Shown: positions 9,202 through 20,846 of the stretch, piece after piece
Position numbering within the stretch: position 1 is the first letter of the stretch
How the letters are laid out: each line of letters begins with the position of its first letter
Assembly: GCA_959347315.1 (NCBI GenBank)
Contig: OY365811.1
Span: 35,056,571-35,120,570 of the forward strand
DNA: 64,000 bases
From: Bimastos eiseni
Taxonomy: Eukaryota > Annelida > Clitellata > Crassiclitellata > Lumbricidae
Direction: 5' to 3'
The notes under the pieces: generated by a model
The model's input: the letters and a program-made list of their open reading frames with translations, nothing else
Databases searched by the model: none
Told to the model about the DNA's origin: nothing
Program-made: the position numbers and the translations under genes

Positions 9202-12200
9202 GTAAGCATACTCTTAAGTTACTTACTTTCTTTAACATAATACTTGGCACATTTGTCGTTTTCATGATGTCAATAAGTTTTCTTCAATAGTTGCGATGGT
9301 AAAGTGGTTTTTAATTATAGAGACTGTGACATGAGTGATTTTTTCTGGGTGACTAGCTAGCTAATGCATCAGCAACAAGACTGAGTGACTATGGTTAAAA
9401 TCATAAGCTTGTCATATAAAATCAAATTTGATCGATCACTTTGTTGAAATTGGTGTGTGACTGCAGAGGCCATCATCTTATAGATGATTGCCTCTAAAAC
9501 ACAATAGGTCACAGTGTCTTTTCCAAACACAAATTTTCATATTTTGAGACAATGTCTTGTCATATAAAATCTGATTTGTTCATATGCTCATAAGAGATAA
9601 GAGATCTGTTTATTTTCTCACAAGATACACTGTGATCAGGACTGCCAACTGAAATTCCGGATCCATAGGCAGAACAAGCACAGAAATCTCAGCCTCTTGG
9701 CAAGGCAATCAGGGGCCTTAAAATCGTCTTTAGGCTCAATGAGTAACTTGAGCCCAGGCCCACCCCACATATAAAATCACCGGGCCTCTGTGCATTTGCC
9801 CCACTGAACCCCCTCTTCGCAGGCCTGATTGCTATCATAATTAATCATTTATATGTGGACTTTTATGTGAAAAGGGACCAGATTGTCGATATGGAGTTAC
9901 TGGCACTTCTAAAATATTCAGAATGTGAGTGAAATAAAGAGTCCATCCGCATATTATTCAGTACATATCTCGTTATTGTAGAGACTGGTGGACACAACAA
10001 CCCTAAATACTCATTTTGAGTAATTTGCGATTAAAGCATACAGTAACATTAAGTCAAGGATTTATCAACCTGTACCGCACTTAATAAATACAACTGCTAG
10101 TACGCCTGCAATTCAGAAACTGAAAGCAATGTATTAATGCGCCTCTCACGTCATCATTTCTAGTGGTTATTAGGCAATCTGAGCTGCCTCCAGCCAGCTG
10201 GAGGGCTTCAAAAGTAATACCAACCATCTGGTCCTTTTTATGTAGCCATAAAGAAGCATAAATTTTTTTAATAAAAATCTTTTATTTAATTGAAATTGAC
10301 CTTTATAGGTGTAGTACATTCATAGAAGAATGCAATTAGACAAAAAACACAAAATCGAAAATTTTAACTCAAATCACTTTAGGCCGTGTTTTCTCTTAAA
10401 CTAGAACTGACGATCTGGTCCCTTTTCATGTAAACGTCCACATAATTATAGCTCTACTCTACAGAAACTCCTGTGATTATAGAATGGCCTTTGCCCTAAC
10501 AAACACTCTTCAGTTTTCAATTAAATTAAGAAATTTTACAGTAAATTAGACTATCAGTACTATCGCTTTCATCATTTAAGAAACAAACTTCGACCCTACT
10601 TGATTGAAAAATAATTATAACCTCAATACATATAATTTCTTTGTTTGTCTTAATTTTTAACCAATTCTGTTTGGCTTTATTTCATATGATAATTTAGTTT
10701 TCTTAGTTAAGACTTTAAAATGTCTAAATGGATTTAATTAGTTGTTAAAGTTCTACATGTTTTCTGTACTTTACTCGATCGCCATGCACGTCCTCTTTAA
10801 ACTGTACATGTGTTCCTGCATAGCAGGTCTTTGATTACTTTAAGGCCTTTCCTTGTGATTGCTCTCAATCATGATATATGCTATCATTCTGTAGCCTAGA
10901 ATTGTGGGAGTTACAAAATGAATGATTTGCTTTAAAAGCGCAAACTAATCTGAGATACTCTGCACTTTATTGTGTTAAATGCTTCACAAGACTTCAAATG
11001 TGTACATACAGGGTGGCTCAATCAAAAATATACATCTAGACAAAATATAATTCTTCCACAAGCAATTCATATTTTTCTACAAAATTTTTAAAGATTTATA
11101 GTAAAAAGAATTTTCAACAATACCTGAAAATAAAAGTAGTATTTTCATTGCTGGTTTTGCCTCTGCTGCAATGTGCCTACTGAAACATATATTGCAGGAG
11201 ATGATGGAGATCACAATTGCCATGATAAAACAGAAGTACATATTGTCTCCCAAGCAAATGTCGTGAGTACTGATTTAGCATCTGTCATTTGTTACTTGCT
11301 CTAAGCAATCACAGCTCTCAGATACTTTCATTTTGCTGAAAAAATTCAGTAATTCCGGTGTTATTTTTGGTTTGAAGCCAATGCAACAGGCATGAATACC
11401 TTATCCAGGCATTTAAAGTCACTTCATACTCCTCAACCTTCTTGCATCACCACCTACTTGTACAGAAATAGACGTCTGGCTGTGTAGCCATAAATTAAGG
11501 ATCTCTTGTTGTCACACGAGATTGATGTTTTAATTGGCCATCACGGGCAGTTAAATTGAACTCTTATGACGAGTTGTGATCATTCGTTCATACTATACTC
11601 ATAATCATGCTGCAGTATGTCAGTTTGAAATCAGCAGACAAATATTATTATTATGAGATGAGGTCATTTAACACTAGAAACACTCCAAAAGATGGATGAA
11701 AACTATTTTAAATTGTGCCTCGAAGTGACTGGACGGGTTGCCTATTGGAACACAATTCATCGTTATTGAATTAATAATTTTTGTTAAATGTGATATAACA
11801 CATAATCAATTCCTCCTATCATGTGAAGTTAACGGATTTGTTGTATGTATCATTGTATGTGAACACATGCAATGATACAGAGAGGAAATCTGTGATCAAG
11901 ACCCGTAGGTCATTCAGGGCAGGGTATGGGCACTGCCGTTGGACTCGTGCAGTCGTGGTTTTGGCGTTTGCGACTTTGTGTGCTCACAGCTTCGAGCGGT
12001 CACAACTTCGAAGTTTTAATGCTTTTTGGACGCCTTGCTCTTTATTTCTGGCTGAGGACCTGTACTAATTAACTTGCTTTCTGTTAAATTTATGCCATTT
12101 GGTTGTGAATCATAATTGAACTTGTGATTTTCTTCAGTCATCGTTCAACATGAACTTAACGTCCATCTTACTGTCTCATTGGGATATGGATCTGTTGACT

Positions 12201-14397
12201 GTTTTTGGAACTAGACGCAAGGATAAAGGTGACTGAATTTTAATACTTTTAAATAATTCTAGTTTTTTTTATATTGTTTGCGTTGCTGAATTCTCTATAA
12301 AGATATAAAAAACATGTTTTTCCTGGTCTGTCTTGCAATCTGTAAGCTACAAGTTTTGTGGTGTTACTGTAGTAGGTAAAAAGCTAGTGCTGATTATAGC
12401 TAGCAGAAGATATGATGGGTATTCCTTGTATAGGGACCTGGGTTATCTAACACTATACGGTTTTCTGCTTGTTCTGCTGAGTCACAAATGCCACGTCATT
12501 CTCAATGTATGATTTATCTTATTTAGTTTGCTTATCCAAGACAGACTTCCTCTTTGTATCGTAGTGTGTCGATCATCTGGACATTTTACCTAATTGACAG
12601 CTGCTGTGTCGATGCCTTCTTCTGAGACACTGGGACGATAGATGTTATTAATTAATTTAGAACTATTTAGTCATGTGCAGAAGGTGGCCATGGAGACAGG
12701 CCAAGAGTGCTTTTTGTGGTTAGAAAAGGTATAATATAAACTAATCCAAAAACTAGTGGGGATGAACCAAAACTTGGTTCGGAACTCTGCTCGGTGCAAT
12801 TTGCTTGGTAACCTGCATGACTCGGACAATCGATGGACATACAATGGGTCCAACTATTAATCAGATTATCTGTTTTGAAAACGAAAATCGGATTTTTTTA
12901 TTTACAAATTGACAATTGACCTAACTAAAAATACAAAAACTGTACTGTTAGTGCTTACATGTTACTGCTTCCTACTGTTAACTAAGGCAAAACTAAATAA
13001 TTCATTAAAGTTGTGCAAACTGCCAATCTAAACATCAAGAGAATGAGACTTTTTTAATATTTGAGCCTCGGACTCAATGAAATTCAACTTTTAATGCTCA
13101 GACTCGGCAAGAAATTCAAAGTCAGTTCATCCCTAAAAACTAGCCATACGTAATAATTACGCATACATGAGGTGTCTGCTGGAGAGACGTCGTGGTGTCA
13201 GTGTTGAGGATGTTGTTGTGATTTTAAACAGGTTTTCTTGCGATTGGCATTCCTTCCATCAAACGAATCAACGGATTTGAATATCTCATGCAGACGCTCG
13301 CTTCCATAGACCAAGAAACGTCGACGAAGGAAAAGTCTGAAATCGTCGTAATCGTCTTTCTCGCCGACTTCAACTCGAGCTACAACAATCGAACGGCGAG
13401 TGAGATCGCATTGAAATATGGTGACCACCTTCAGTCTGGATTCATTCAGGTGCTTCAGGTTGCGAGGGACTACTACCCTCCTTTAGAGAACCTCAAGCGA
13501 AACTTCAATGATGAGCCATCGAGGGTAAGTTGGCGGGCTAAACAGGTGGTGGATTATGCCCTCATGTTCCTGTATAGTCGTCACCTGGCTTCGTACTATG
13601 TTCAGCTCGAGGATGACGTAATGTGTGGCAAACATTTTTTAACCGGAATTCGTGAATACATTGATCTCAAGACCAATGATGGACAATGGGCCATGTTGGA
13701 GTTCTCTGAACTGGGCTTCATTGGAAAGCTCTTCAAGTCGTCGGATCTCGAAAAGCTCGCTACTTTCTTGACTATATTCTACGAGGAGCAACCGGTCGAC
13801 TGGCTCATGAACTACTTTCGACTGTCGATGGGTCAGGGCAAGATTTACCTACGCAAGCCAACACTTTTCCAACATCTTGGTCTGAAGTCTTCCTTCGACA
13901 TTACCAAGGACAACAAACTGAAGGACCGGTTTTTCGAATCTGGCGTTAAGCCGTGGGTCGCCGATAATCCACCTGCAACACTCATTTCCGATATGCCTCC
14001 CTTCCAGAGTAATACAGTCGACCTGGCATACAGTTCTGGAAGCGGATTTTTCTGGGCTGCTAAAGTAGAAGCTGGAAACATGATTTGTGTTGTTTTTGAA
14101 CAAAAACAGCGGCTGTCTAAGGTTATTGTTGAAACGGGAAGTGATACAAATCCCAATGACAAGCTAAGAAACGGCACAGTATTTGTTGGTTCGAAAGTTG
14201 GGCCAATGTCGCTGAATGAGCCAGACAAGATCTGTACGGACATCGTACCCATATCGAGCTTTGTCAATGGACGAGCAGAGGCCAGTTTGCTCGACAAAGG
14301 GCTAACTGCCTCATCATCATGCATCACAATTCTAGTCAATGAGGCACAAGAAAATTGGATTGTGGTCTATCAAATTGCAGTTTTTGTTGTCAAATGA
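9075..14397 (+). CDS. MGAT4C-like N-acetylglucosaminyltransferase gene (partial model)
   Basis: Model: exons 9075-9201, 12138-12228 and 13232-14397, plus at least one small unfound exon. The protein belongs to the GnT-IV family (GT54), which adds beta-1,4-GlcNAc to the alpha-1,3-mannose arm of N-glycans in the Golgi. Vertebrate MGAT4C is the closest relative I recognise, but its activity is not firmly established. The design is type II: short basic cytosolic tail, one membrane helix, stem, catalytic domain with LADFNSSY and QLEDDVMC, and a C-terminal beta-sandwich-like region containing SSGSGFFW. The found exons give about 459 residues, near the roughly 480 of the human protein. Exon 1 ends in phase 1 and exon 12138 begins in phase 0, so missing coding sequence must have a length of 3n+2 bases. 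Confidence 0.75.
9858..10450. mobile_element. Possible MITE with inverted ends
   Basis: The stretch at 9858-9893 (TATGTGGAC ... AAAAGGGACCAGAT) recurs inverted at 10408-10445 (ATCTGGTCCCTTTT ... GTCCACATA). A weaker third copy in the right-hand orientation is near 10225. About 510 bp of AT-rich non-coding DNA separates the arms. No clean target-site duplication was found. It lies in an intron of the MGAT4C-like gene. Confidence 0.5.
10451..12137. other. AT-rich intron sequence
   Basis: No repeat, RNA or secure exon was found. An 81-codon open frame at 11823-12068 was considered as the missing exon but has no convincing splice pair. Confidence 0.5.
12138..12228 (+). CDS. MGAT4C-like stem exon (probable)
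   Basis: Acceptor TTTTCTTCAG ends at 12137 and the donor is AAAG|GTGACT. The exon is open in the required frame, ends in phase 1 and, joined to the catalytic exon, gives RRKDKG then FLAIGIPS. It includes an N-glycosylation sequon, NLT. The phase match and position support it. The low conservation of stem regions prevents proof. Confidence 0.5.
12757..13135. mobile_element. Small hAT-like MITE
   Basis: The 379-bp element has ends TGGGGATGAAC and GTTCATCCCTA (inverse TAGGGATGAAC, one mismatch). It is flanked by the identical octamer aaaactag at 12749-12756 and 13136-13143; a ninth base also matches. The 8-bp duplication points to hAT. It sits in the intron just before the catalytic exon. Confidence 0.75.
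13232..14397 (+). CDS. MGAT4C-like exon: whole catalytic domain and C-terminus
   Basis: Acceptor TTTTAAACAG ends at 13231 and the exon starts in phase 1; its 387 codons end at TGA 14395-14397. The catalytic domain opens with FLAIGIPSIKR. The acidic EDD triplet of QLEDDVMC (13609-13617) is in the place of the GT-A metal/nucleotide-sugar motif. EFSELGFIGKLF and KPTLFQHLGLKSS are family hallmarks. The last 140 or so residues match the C-terminal beta-rich region. The frame is intact, without stops or shifts, so the gene is likely active. The start lies in upstream exons, not at the ATG at 13288. Confidence 0.92.
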
Positions 14398-17300
14398 ATC
14401 CTGGTTTAATGATGTGATCAGGTTTCTGCCATTTTTTTAGATGGAATCTTTATATCATGCTAGAAATAGGACTTTTGTCATCAGAGCAGTACACAGTAAT
14501 ATAAAACCTACAGATACTTGTGTCATCCATTGCTCGATGCATTCCTCCCCCACTGATGAGGGTGTTGAGTCCGCCTTTGCCTTGTCTGATCAAGTGAATG
14601 TTTTTTACATTGTTTGGCATTCTATAAGATTTTCACAATTAGCCTGTGTGTAGGCAATTACTGAAAGTGCAAAGCTCTCAGAAGTTGAAATGAATTCCGT
14701 GGTCTTTCCCATGTATATAGTTTTCAATTTGAACTCAGATTGATGGTTGCAGCATTCCTTGGAGTAGAGATTGACATGTGCTTTTAAGGTCAGAAGGTTA
14801 CAGAATCATTGGAGATTTTGAACGATATGGTATCATATTTTCAACTGATTGGTGACTAACTGAAAGTCTGACTTGAGTGAGAATTAAATCTCAGTCAGTA
14901 AATTCAGGATGACCCATACAGTACTTAAAACTTGAAGAGGCTCAGAGATTTTCTTGAGGGCCATTATTGTGTAAATTCAAGTATTTAAACTTGCTATTTA
15001 TTTCAAATGTCAAAGACTTCTGTGTTGCTGTCTAAGATTTTTCTGAATGTTTTCCTATATTGTGTTAATGTTATAAACTAGTGTTCGAAAGGGAAAATCT
15101 CTTTTGCTGTGATGGTTCTAAAACTTCATGTGCTTCTTCTTGAATTTTATTGTTGATGCAATGCTTCACTGAACAGGGTGGGCAAGAGTTACTTAATACA
15201 GTGATATGGGCATTTCTCAGGACTTGCAAGTTTTATCAAGGCCTTATAATGCCATTAACTGTTGCTTAGGCATTAGGTAGTAGGAGATAATGTTGTTGTG
15301 CTTCATTTTCCTACAATGAAACCAGCTGTGGCTGTCTCTAGCATTTTAGGATCTTCACAGGTTTCTATAAATCAGTTCTTTATGTTCAATTATGAATTTC
15401 TTTGTTGTGATTATTTGTTATGTCACAGTGTGCAGGTTGTCGTTTTCAGATTTATTTTGTATTACAATCCCGGTTAATACATACCAGACGACTGCAGTAA
15501 CACTGAAAATGTAATGTATTGTAATGTAATTGCTCTGATGTGTTGCAATGCTATTGTTTACTGTATTGGACAGTTTCATCCATGAGCTTTGTCATTGATT
15601 AGTTAGTTTAAATTAAGATGCATGTGGAGTTGAATTGTATGAAGAGCTCTGTTAAGTTCCGAATGGTTTAGGTATTAACACGACTTATAACTTGTATGTT
15701 TGTTTCAGCTCTTTTTCCAGTCTAGTAATTTAGAACGATTTTGTTTCAAGCAGAACTTACGTGTAGCTGTATCGTGATCCATCGGTAAGCTAATAAATTA
15801 TTTTCAATAGTAGCAACTAATCAGAGCTGTTTAAATTTATTATATCATCATTTATGCTTGTTAATAGGACCATGAATCATTGTATTAAGAATTCAAAGCT
15901 TAAAGGGAGACTAGCTTAATTCGTATGGTCACACATTTTACAGCGATAATGATTATGTTCATGTTTCATCACCTTTGTAAGGTTCGTGACACAGTTTAAC
16001 GATGAGGGTGTACTGAAAGCGACATCGTTAAAGTGTGAAAAGATGCTGCATAAATACCTGATGTGAACAAAGTCTGGCAGAGGATCAGAGGGTATTTTAT
16101 TGCATGCACCTACGTACTCTGCTTCCAGTCGAAGAGTTAGTTGTGTTCTGTTGTTTGTGACTTAAAAACTCCAACGGTGCTCGTTCCAGACTTTATTTTC
16201 GTTTCCGATATAAATATGATTTTTCATCAGAGAAAACTTGTAACTTCGTTTATCTTGGAATTGTTGGGTTCATCGAGCAAATGTTGAGCATAGAATTAAA
16301 CGTCATCTGGTCATAATATTGATAGCTATAAGTTGTCTTTTGTTAGAATGCTGTGCATAAACACGTCTGTGAAGAAAGCAACATTGTGCGTTTGTAGATG
16401 GATGTTTGATGTAAACTGTGTAGATATTCTTTTCGAATAGGCTCTCCCTTTACTCTGTGGACTCATATTCTGAATGTTGAACCGATTGCAGTCTGGTTTT
16501 TTATGTGGCATGTACGATTAGACATTATGTGGCATGTGTGAATTAGACATTATATAATTTTTCTAATTAATTAATATGTGTGTGTGTGTGTGCGTGATTT
16601 AAACTGAGAATCTATTTAATTTGGAGCGGCAGGCTGTGCAACCAGTATTATTAGACATGTGACTGAATCAATGATTTGCTTCTGAATGAGAGCCAGATGT
16701 CCCTTTGCTGAACAATTGTCATAAGAAATGCAGTGTTTGTTATTGATCCTATGGAAACTGATGATGGACATTGATCTGCCTCTTAGCAAAGATGACAACG
16801 ATTCAGATCGCAATTTACATCTTTTTCCATGTGATACTGACAGTTTGATGAGCCTGCATTACAGTTCTGAGAAGGTTGTTTTGAAGTTTATTTTAAGATT
16901 AATCCATAATTAAATAATTTATCCTTTGCATATTCTATTGCTTTTGTTTTATCTGGCATCGCCTTCCACGTATCCCATCCATTTATGGACTTCAATCGCT
17001 TACTGTGTTGTGAGATGTGGTACTTTGATATCGCCACATCCAGCTGTTGCCTTGGTCAATAAATTGCATAGAATAAAGATAGTGTGGTTTAATAAAACTT
17101 CTGTTGCACTCGCCAAGGAATTGCCGATTAATGCAAATACCGATTCATCTATTATTTAGCATTGGTAATAATTTACATGTGAAATTGTTAAACATTACCT
17201 GTCTATGCATTCCTGCAGGCATGTTACAGTGATGCTTAAGTGAGTTTGTTAAGACTAACTATAATTAAGCTGGATCGATTTCTGTTTTGCTTTTTGTACA

Positions 17301-17570
17301 CTGTAGTTGTCTTTAAATAGTTAAGTAACAATTTACCTTGGCTGTATTGTTTGACCGCTTTTGTAATTCTTGGCTCACTGAATGTTAAATGATTAGATAA
17401 GGAGTGTCTGCATGTTCGTATATATTTAAAGTGTATAATTATGAACAATTATTTTGTGAGTGTCTGTTCAGTTTCTATGACTTGATATGCGAAGAGTTTT
17501 TAAATATTTCATCTTTTTGCCAGAAGTAACAAGTTTTTGACTACGAATAAAGGAACTTATTTCTGTGTCC
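14398..17570 (+). other. Probable long 3' UTR of the MGAT4C-like gene
   Basis: About 3.1 kb of AT-rich DNA follows the stop with few recognisable repeats. AATAAA hexamers lie at about 17058, 17072, 17091 and 17546, any of which could direct polyadenylation. No other gene was found. The 3' extent is inferred. Confidence 0.4.
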
Positions 17571-17639
17571 AACACTCAGGTCTAATTCAGTTACTGAACT
17601 GATTATTCCAGATAATTCACACATACTGTTAGTATAATT

Positions 17640-17965
17640 GGTTCTGTGTCTATAGTCGAATGTTCGATAGTCCGAAGGTTTGATAGTCCAAAGATTGCAT
17701 GGTGTCCGGTCGATAGGTGATAAGATTGCGGTTATAATGGGCGCCGTATTTGTGAAGTCTTCATGAAGAGAATTATGTTTGGCTAGAAGCTGAATTGTAC
17801 CATTCTCTTCATTAATTCAGCTTCCATTTAGGCATGATTCATTTCATATCAATCCAGCTCTCAGTGTTACGCATTCTTTCATTAATTAATTCTGCTTCTA
17901 GTTAAATTAATGCCGCACCATATAATCTTTGGACTATCGAACCTTTGGATTATCGAGCGGACACC
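17640..17965. mobile_element. MITE with 9-bp target duplication
   Basis: The 326-bp element is flanked by identical AGTATAATT at 17631-17639 and 17966-17974. Its ends are inverted repeats of about 40-50 bp with tandem TTCGATAGTCC-type units (17660-17700 against 17915-17965). A 9-bp duplication with long inverted ends recalls Mutator-like elements, but superfamily assignment is inference. No coding capacity. Confidence 0.75.
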
Positions 17966-17974
17966 AGTATAATT

Positions 17975-20650
17975 TACTTCATATTTCGTTTAGGTAGCAA
18001 CGCAATGTTTCATCATAGCCAGTAATATTTTTATTTATTATTCAATAATCGTTATTGCACGCCTTATGTAGACAAATAATTGTGATGCGCAGGTTTTGTA
18101 TGTTAATAAACATTAGAATGACTAGTGTATGGAGTTTCATTGATGTTCCAAAGTGGAGCGACTTGTTGCGGAGTAACGAAGGTTTTGTTAGACTACTGTT
18201 TGTGTACGCTGTACAAGGTTTGCGACAGCAATTGTGACTTCCAAACAAATTTGAAGCTTATCACTAGTTGGTTGCTTCAGTTTAAACATGGTTCTTAATC
18301 ATACCGACACACATGTCTTTAGTCAACACTGACGTAGCAAATACACAAACAGTAACTTAAGTAATTGACAAACATTCATCCCAACATGTACGCTTGGAGG
18401 TATGGGTCGTCCATAAAGGACAGTCCACGGAAACTGACATACGTTGGATCCCTCTCTCCCAGTTGTCTGCATTTTTGGACGTCTGCTCGCACTCCAGCGG
18501 AATAACGAAGGTTAGGTTAGGGTACTGTGTTGATCTTGCAGAGCTAAAATGTGCTGTAGAATAAAGTACATTAGCTTAACCAACTAAACCAAGTGTATTT
18601 TAGTGATCCCATATAAGAAACACAGTTTGAATACAAATGTATGTACAGTTGATAACTTGCTGGGGGTCAATAGGAACAGATAGAAACCCTAAAAGGACAC
18701 AATTCCTGTAAGCAGAGGTCACCATGTCAGTTGATAACTTTCTGCTTGTAATAGGCATGAATACATTAGCGTGTGTAAACCTACTGATGCGGGCAGCATT
18801 TGAAAGCGGGTGTGATCCAATACTAGGCAGATGGTAGGGCCTATGCAAATTGGCGGAAGTAGGTGATTAAGGCATAGTCAAGCTCTGAATAACTACATTT
18901 ATAATGTATGCCTAGGTAAGATGGGGACGTCCGTATTCTGGAAAGCCCATGGCCTCTGGATCAATATTCAGAGGGTCATGGAAAGCTTGTTCCTCATCCA
19001 TGTTTGTGAGACCCGTACCTGGTCATCTTTGCGGACATCCTTAGTGGGGGGTACCGGTACCGGTTTAAAAGAGCGTATGCATAGGCCTACTTAGCATTCG
19101 AGCATAATTGTCCATACTGCAGCGCATAGGTCTACGTGTCTACCTAATGTCAACAATAGAGACGCTGGGAACTTGCAAGGGATGTTTAATCGTACGGCAA
19201 ACCCAGTAGCCAACCATCCCAATCTACTTATTCTGGAGTGCCCCAAAAACTAATTAAGACGCGGGGAATCCCATTATATTAGCTCCAGTTTAATCACTTG
19301 GACCAGATTTCATGCTTGGGCAAAACATAACCGATGAGTAGCAGTCAGACATGCATGCCCGGTTCTATCTCAATAAACTCAAAATCCAGTTATTATAAGG
19401 GTCAGGCGATAGACCAGTGAACACTTAAATTGGCCTCCGTCATAAATTATATTAAACATTTGTTTGAAATTCTGTGATTTGCATCACTTTAACAGATGTA
19501 CAATATTATAGCCGGAATAATTGGGCCTGCAATTAAGATGGTGTAGGCTTTTGCTAATCTTAATCTAAAAGATATATTTGAAGTTCGCAAATTGATATTC
19601 TTCGTTTAAAGCTGTTTAATAAATATTAAAGAAAGCCTACGCTACAGTACATTACAGCCATAGTGTAGTATGAGAAAGGCATGCGCTATAAAATATCGCA
19701 TTGAAGTTGAATTTAAATGACCTAATCTCATTATTGTTAATAATATGCTTTGAAAGAGGGTTCGAAGATGTATACACTAAAAAGAGGCGGGATACGTAAA
19801 ACCGCATCTGATAAAATACGATTTCTTATTGTAGTTTTTAATTTATAACAGCAGGACCAGAAAAAATAGGCCTATAGCTACTTGTAACTATAGTGTGCTT
19901 CAATCTACAAGTTCTAAACTGCAGGCAATACTATGCGTTTGCAAAAAACTTTGTTAGCGGTTCAATAAAGTAAGCCTACATAAGGCCTGTACGTAGGCCT
20001 ATGCGACCTTTTTTACATTATGCTGACAAAGCAATTTAAAGCAGGCGACGATCGATAGTCCTAGACGGATAATCGGAGTTTTCTACCTCTTCCAATGCAT
20101 GAACCTGTCAAATGGAAATCGGGGCACAACAAACATCGGGATATACAAATTATACATATGCCTTAACCCTATAGCATAAGATATCTTAGCCTATGAATAC
20201 TGCAAGTCCACAGAGAGGGACAAAGGCGAATGTCCAAAGGATCTGCGAATTTATGAAAAAAATGTTATCAGTTAGGCGGCTTAAACCTACTAGCCTAAAA
20301 ATAATACCCATACCAGCATAATTTATATATCATAGGAATAACATGTTTTATAAATTCGTTGCTTGCAACAAGACATAGCCTACATTGCATTTTCAAAGAT
20401 TTATTTATGCTTGATTTATTCTGGACTGATTCTTTTAGAAATGTGACGAACGCCACGAACCACGCAATCTGCAGAAACCGCAGCACGTCTTCCTCTACCA
20501 CAGAAGCGTTATTTGCCTGTTCTTATAGATAAGGACATTTATATGGTTATTTTTCTTAAATCAGATCAGTACGAAAATACTAAGAGGCCGCAGTCAGTTT
20601 TTGGTTACGTCTAAGTAAAGAACTTCGTACAGGATTCAATGCGATTTACT
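17975..20650. other. Intergenic DNA without recognisable genes
   Basis: Several short frames exist but none shows protein-like composition or similarity that I can name. TAGGCCTA-like palindromes recur around 19085, 19870 and 19985-20000. Confidence 0.5.
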
Positions 20651-20653
20651 AAT

Positions 20654-20654
<1 letters not shown>

Positions 20655-20706
<52 letters not shown>
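20655..20706. repeat. (GA)n tract upstream of PUR-alpha
   Basis: About 25 GA dinucleotides end 80 bp before the PUR-alpha start codon, so the tract lies in its promoter or 5' UTR. GA tracts in promoters can bind GAGA-type factors in animals. Such a role here is unproven. Confidence 0.9.
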
Positions 20707-20709
<3 letters not shown>

Positions 20710-20785
20710 CGGATTGGGTTCAACAGAGTAGAAGGAGGAGGAGAGTATAATAGTATCGTAGGTGTGGGTGGAATTGCGGTGGAAG

Positions 20786-20846
20786 ATGTCGGACCTGGAG
20801 AGTGGAGACGAGCGATTGCCAGCCGTCCGACAGGGTCGAGGAGAAG
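20786..20846 (+). CDS. PURA: PUR-alpha exon 1
   Basis: Start codon at 20786; 20 codons plus one base ([20 protein letters not shown]). The donor is GAAG|GTGACC. It joins exon 2 to give Gly across a phase-1 junction. Confidence 0.75.

Noticed and set aside
11823..12068. 81-codon frame as the missing MGAT4C-like exon
   Set aside because: No strong acceptor or donor gives the needed phase-1 start and phase-0 end, and no family motif is visible.
13845..14339. 164-codon minus-strand frame
   Set aside because: Antisense shadow of the MGAT4C-like catalytic exon.
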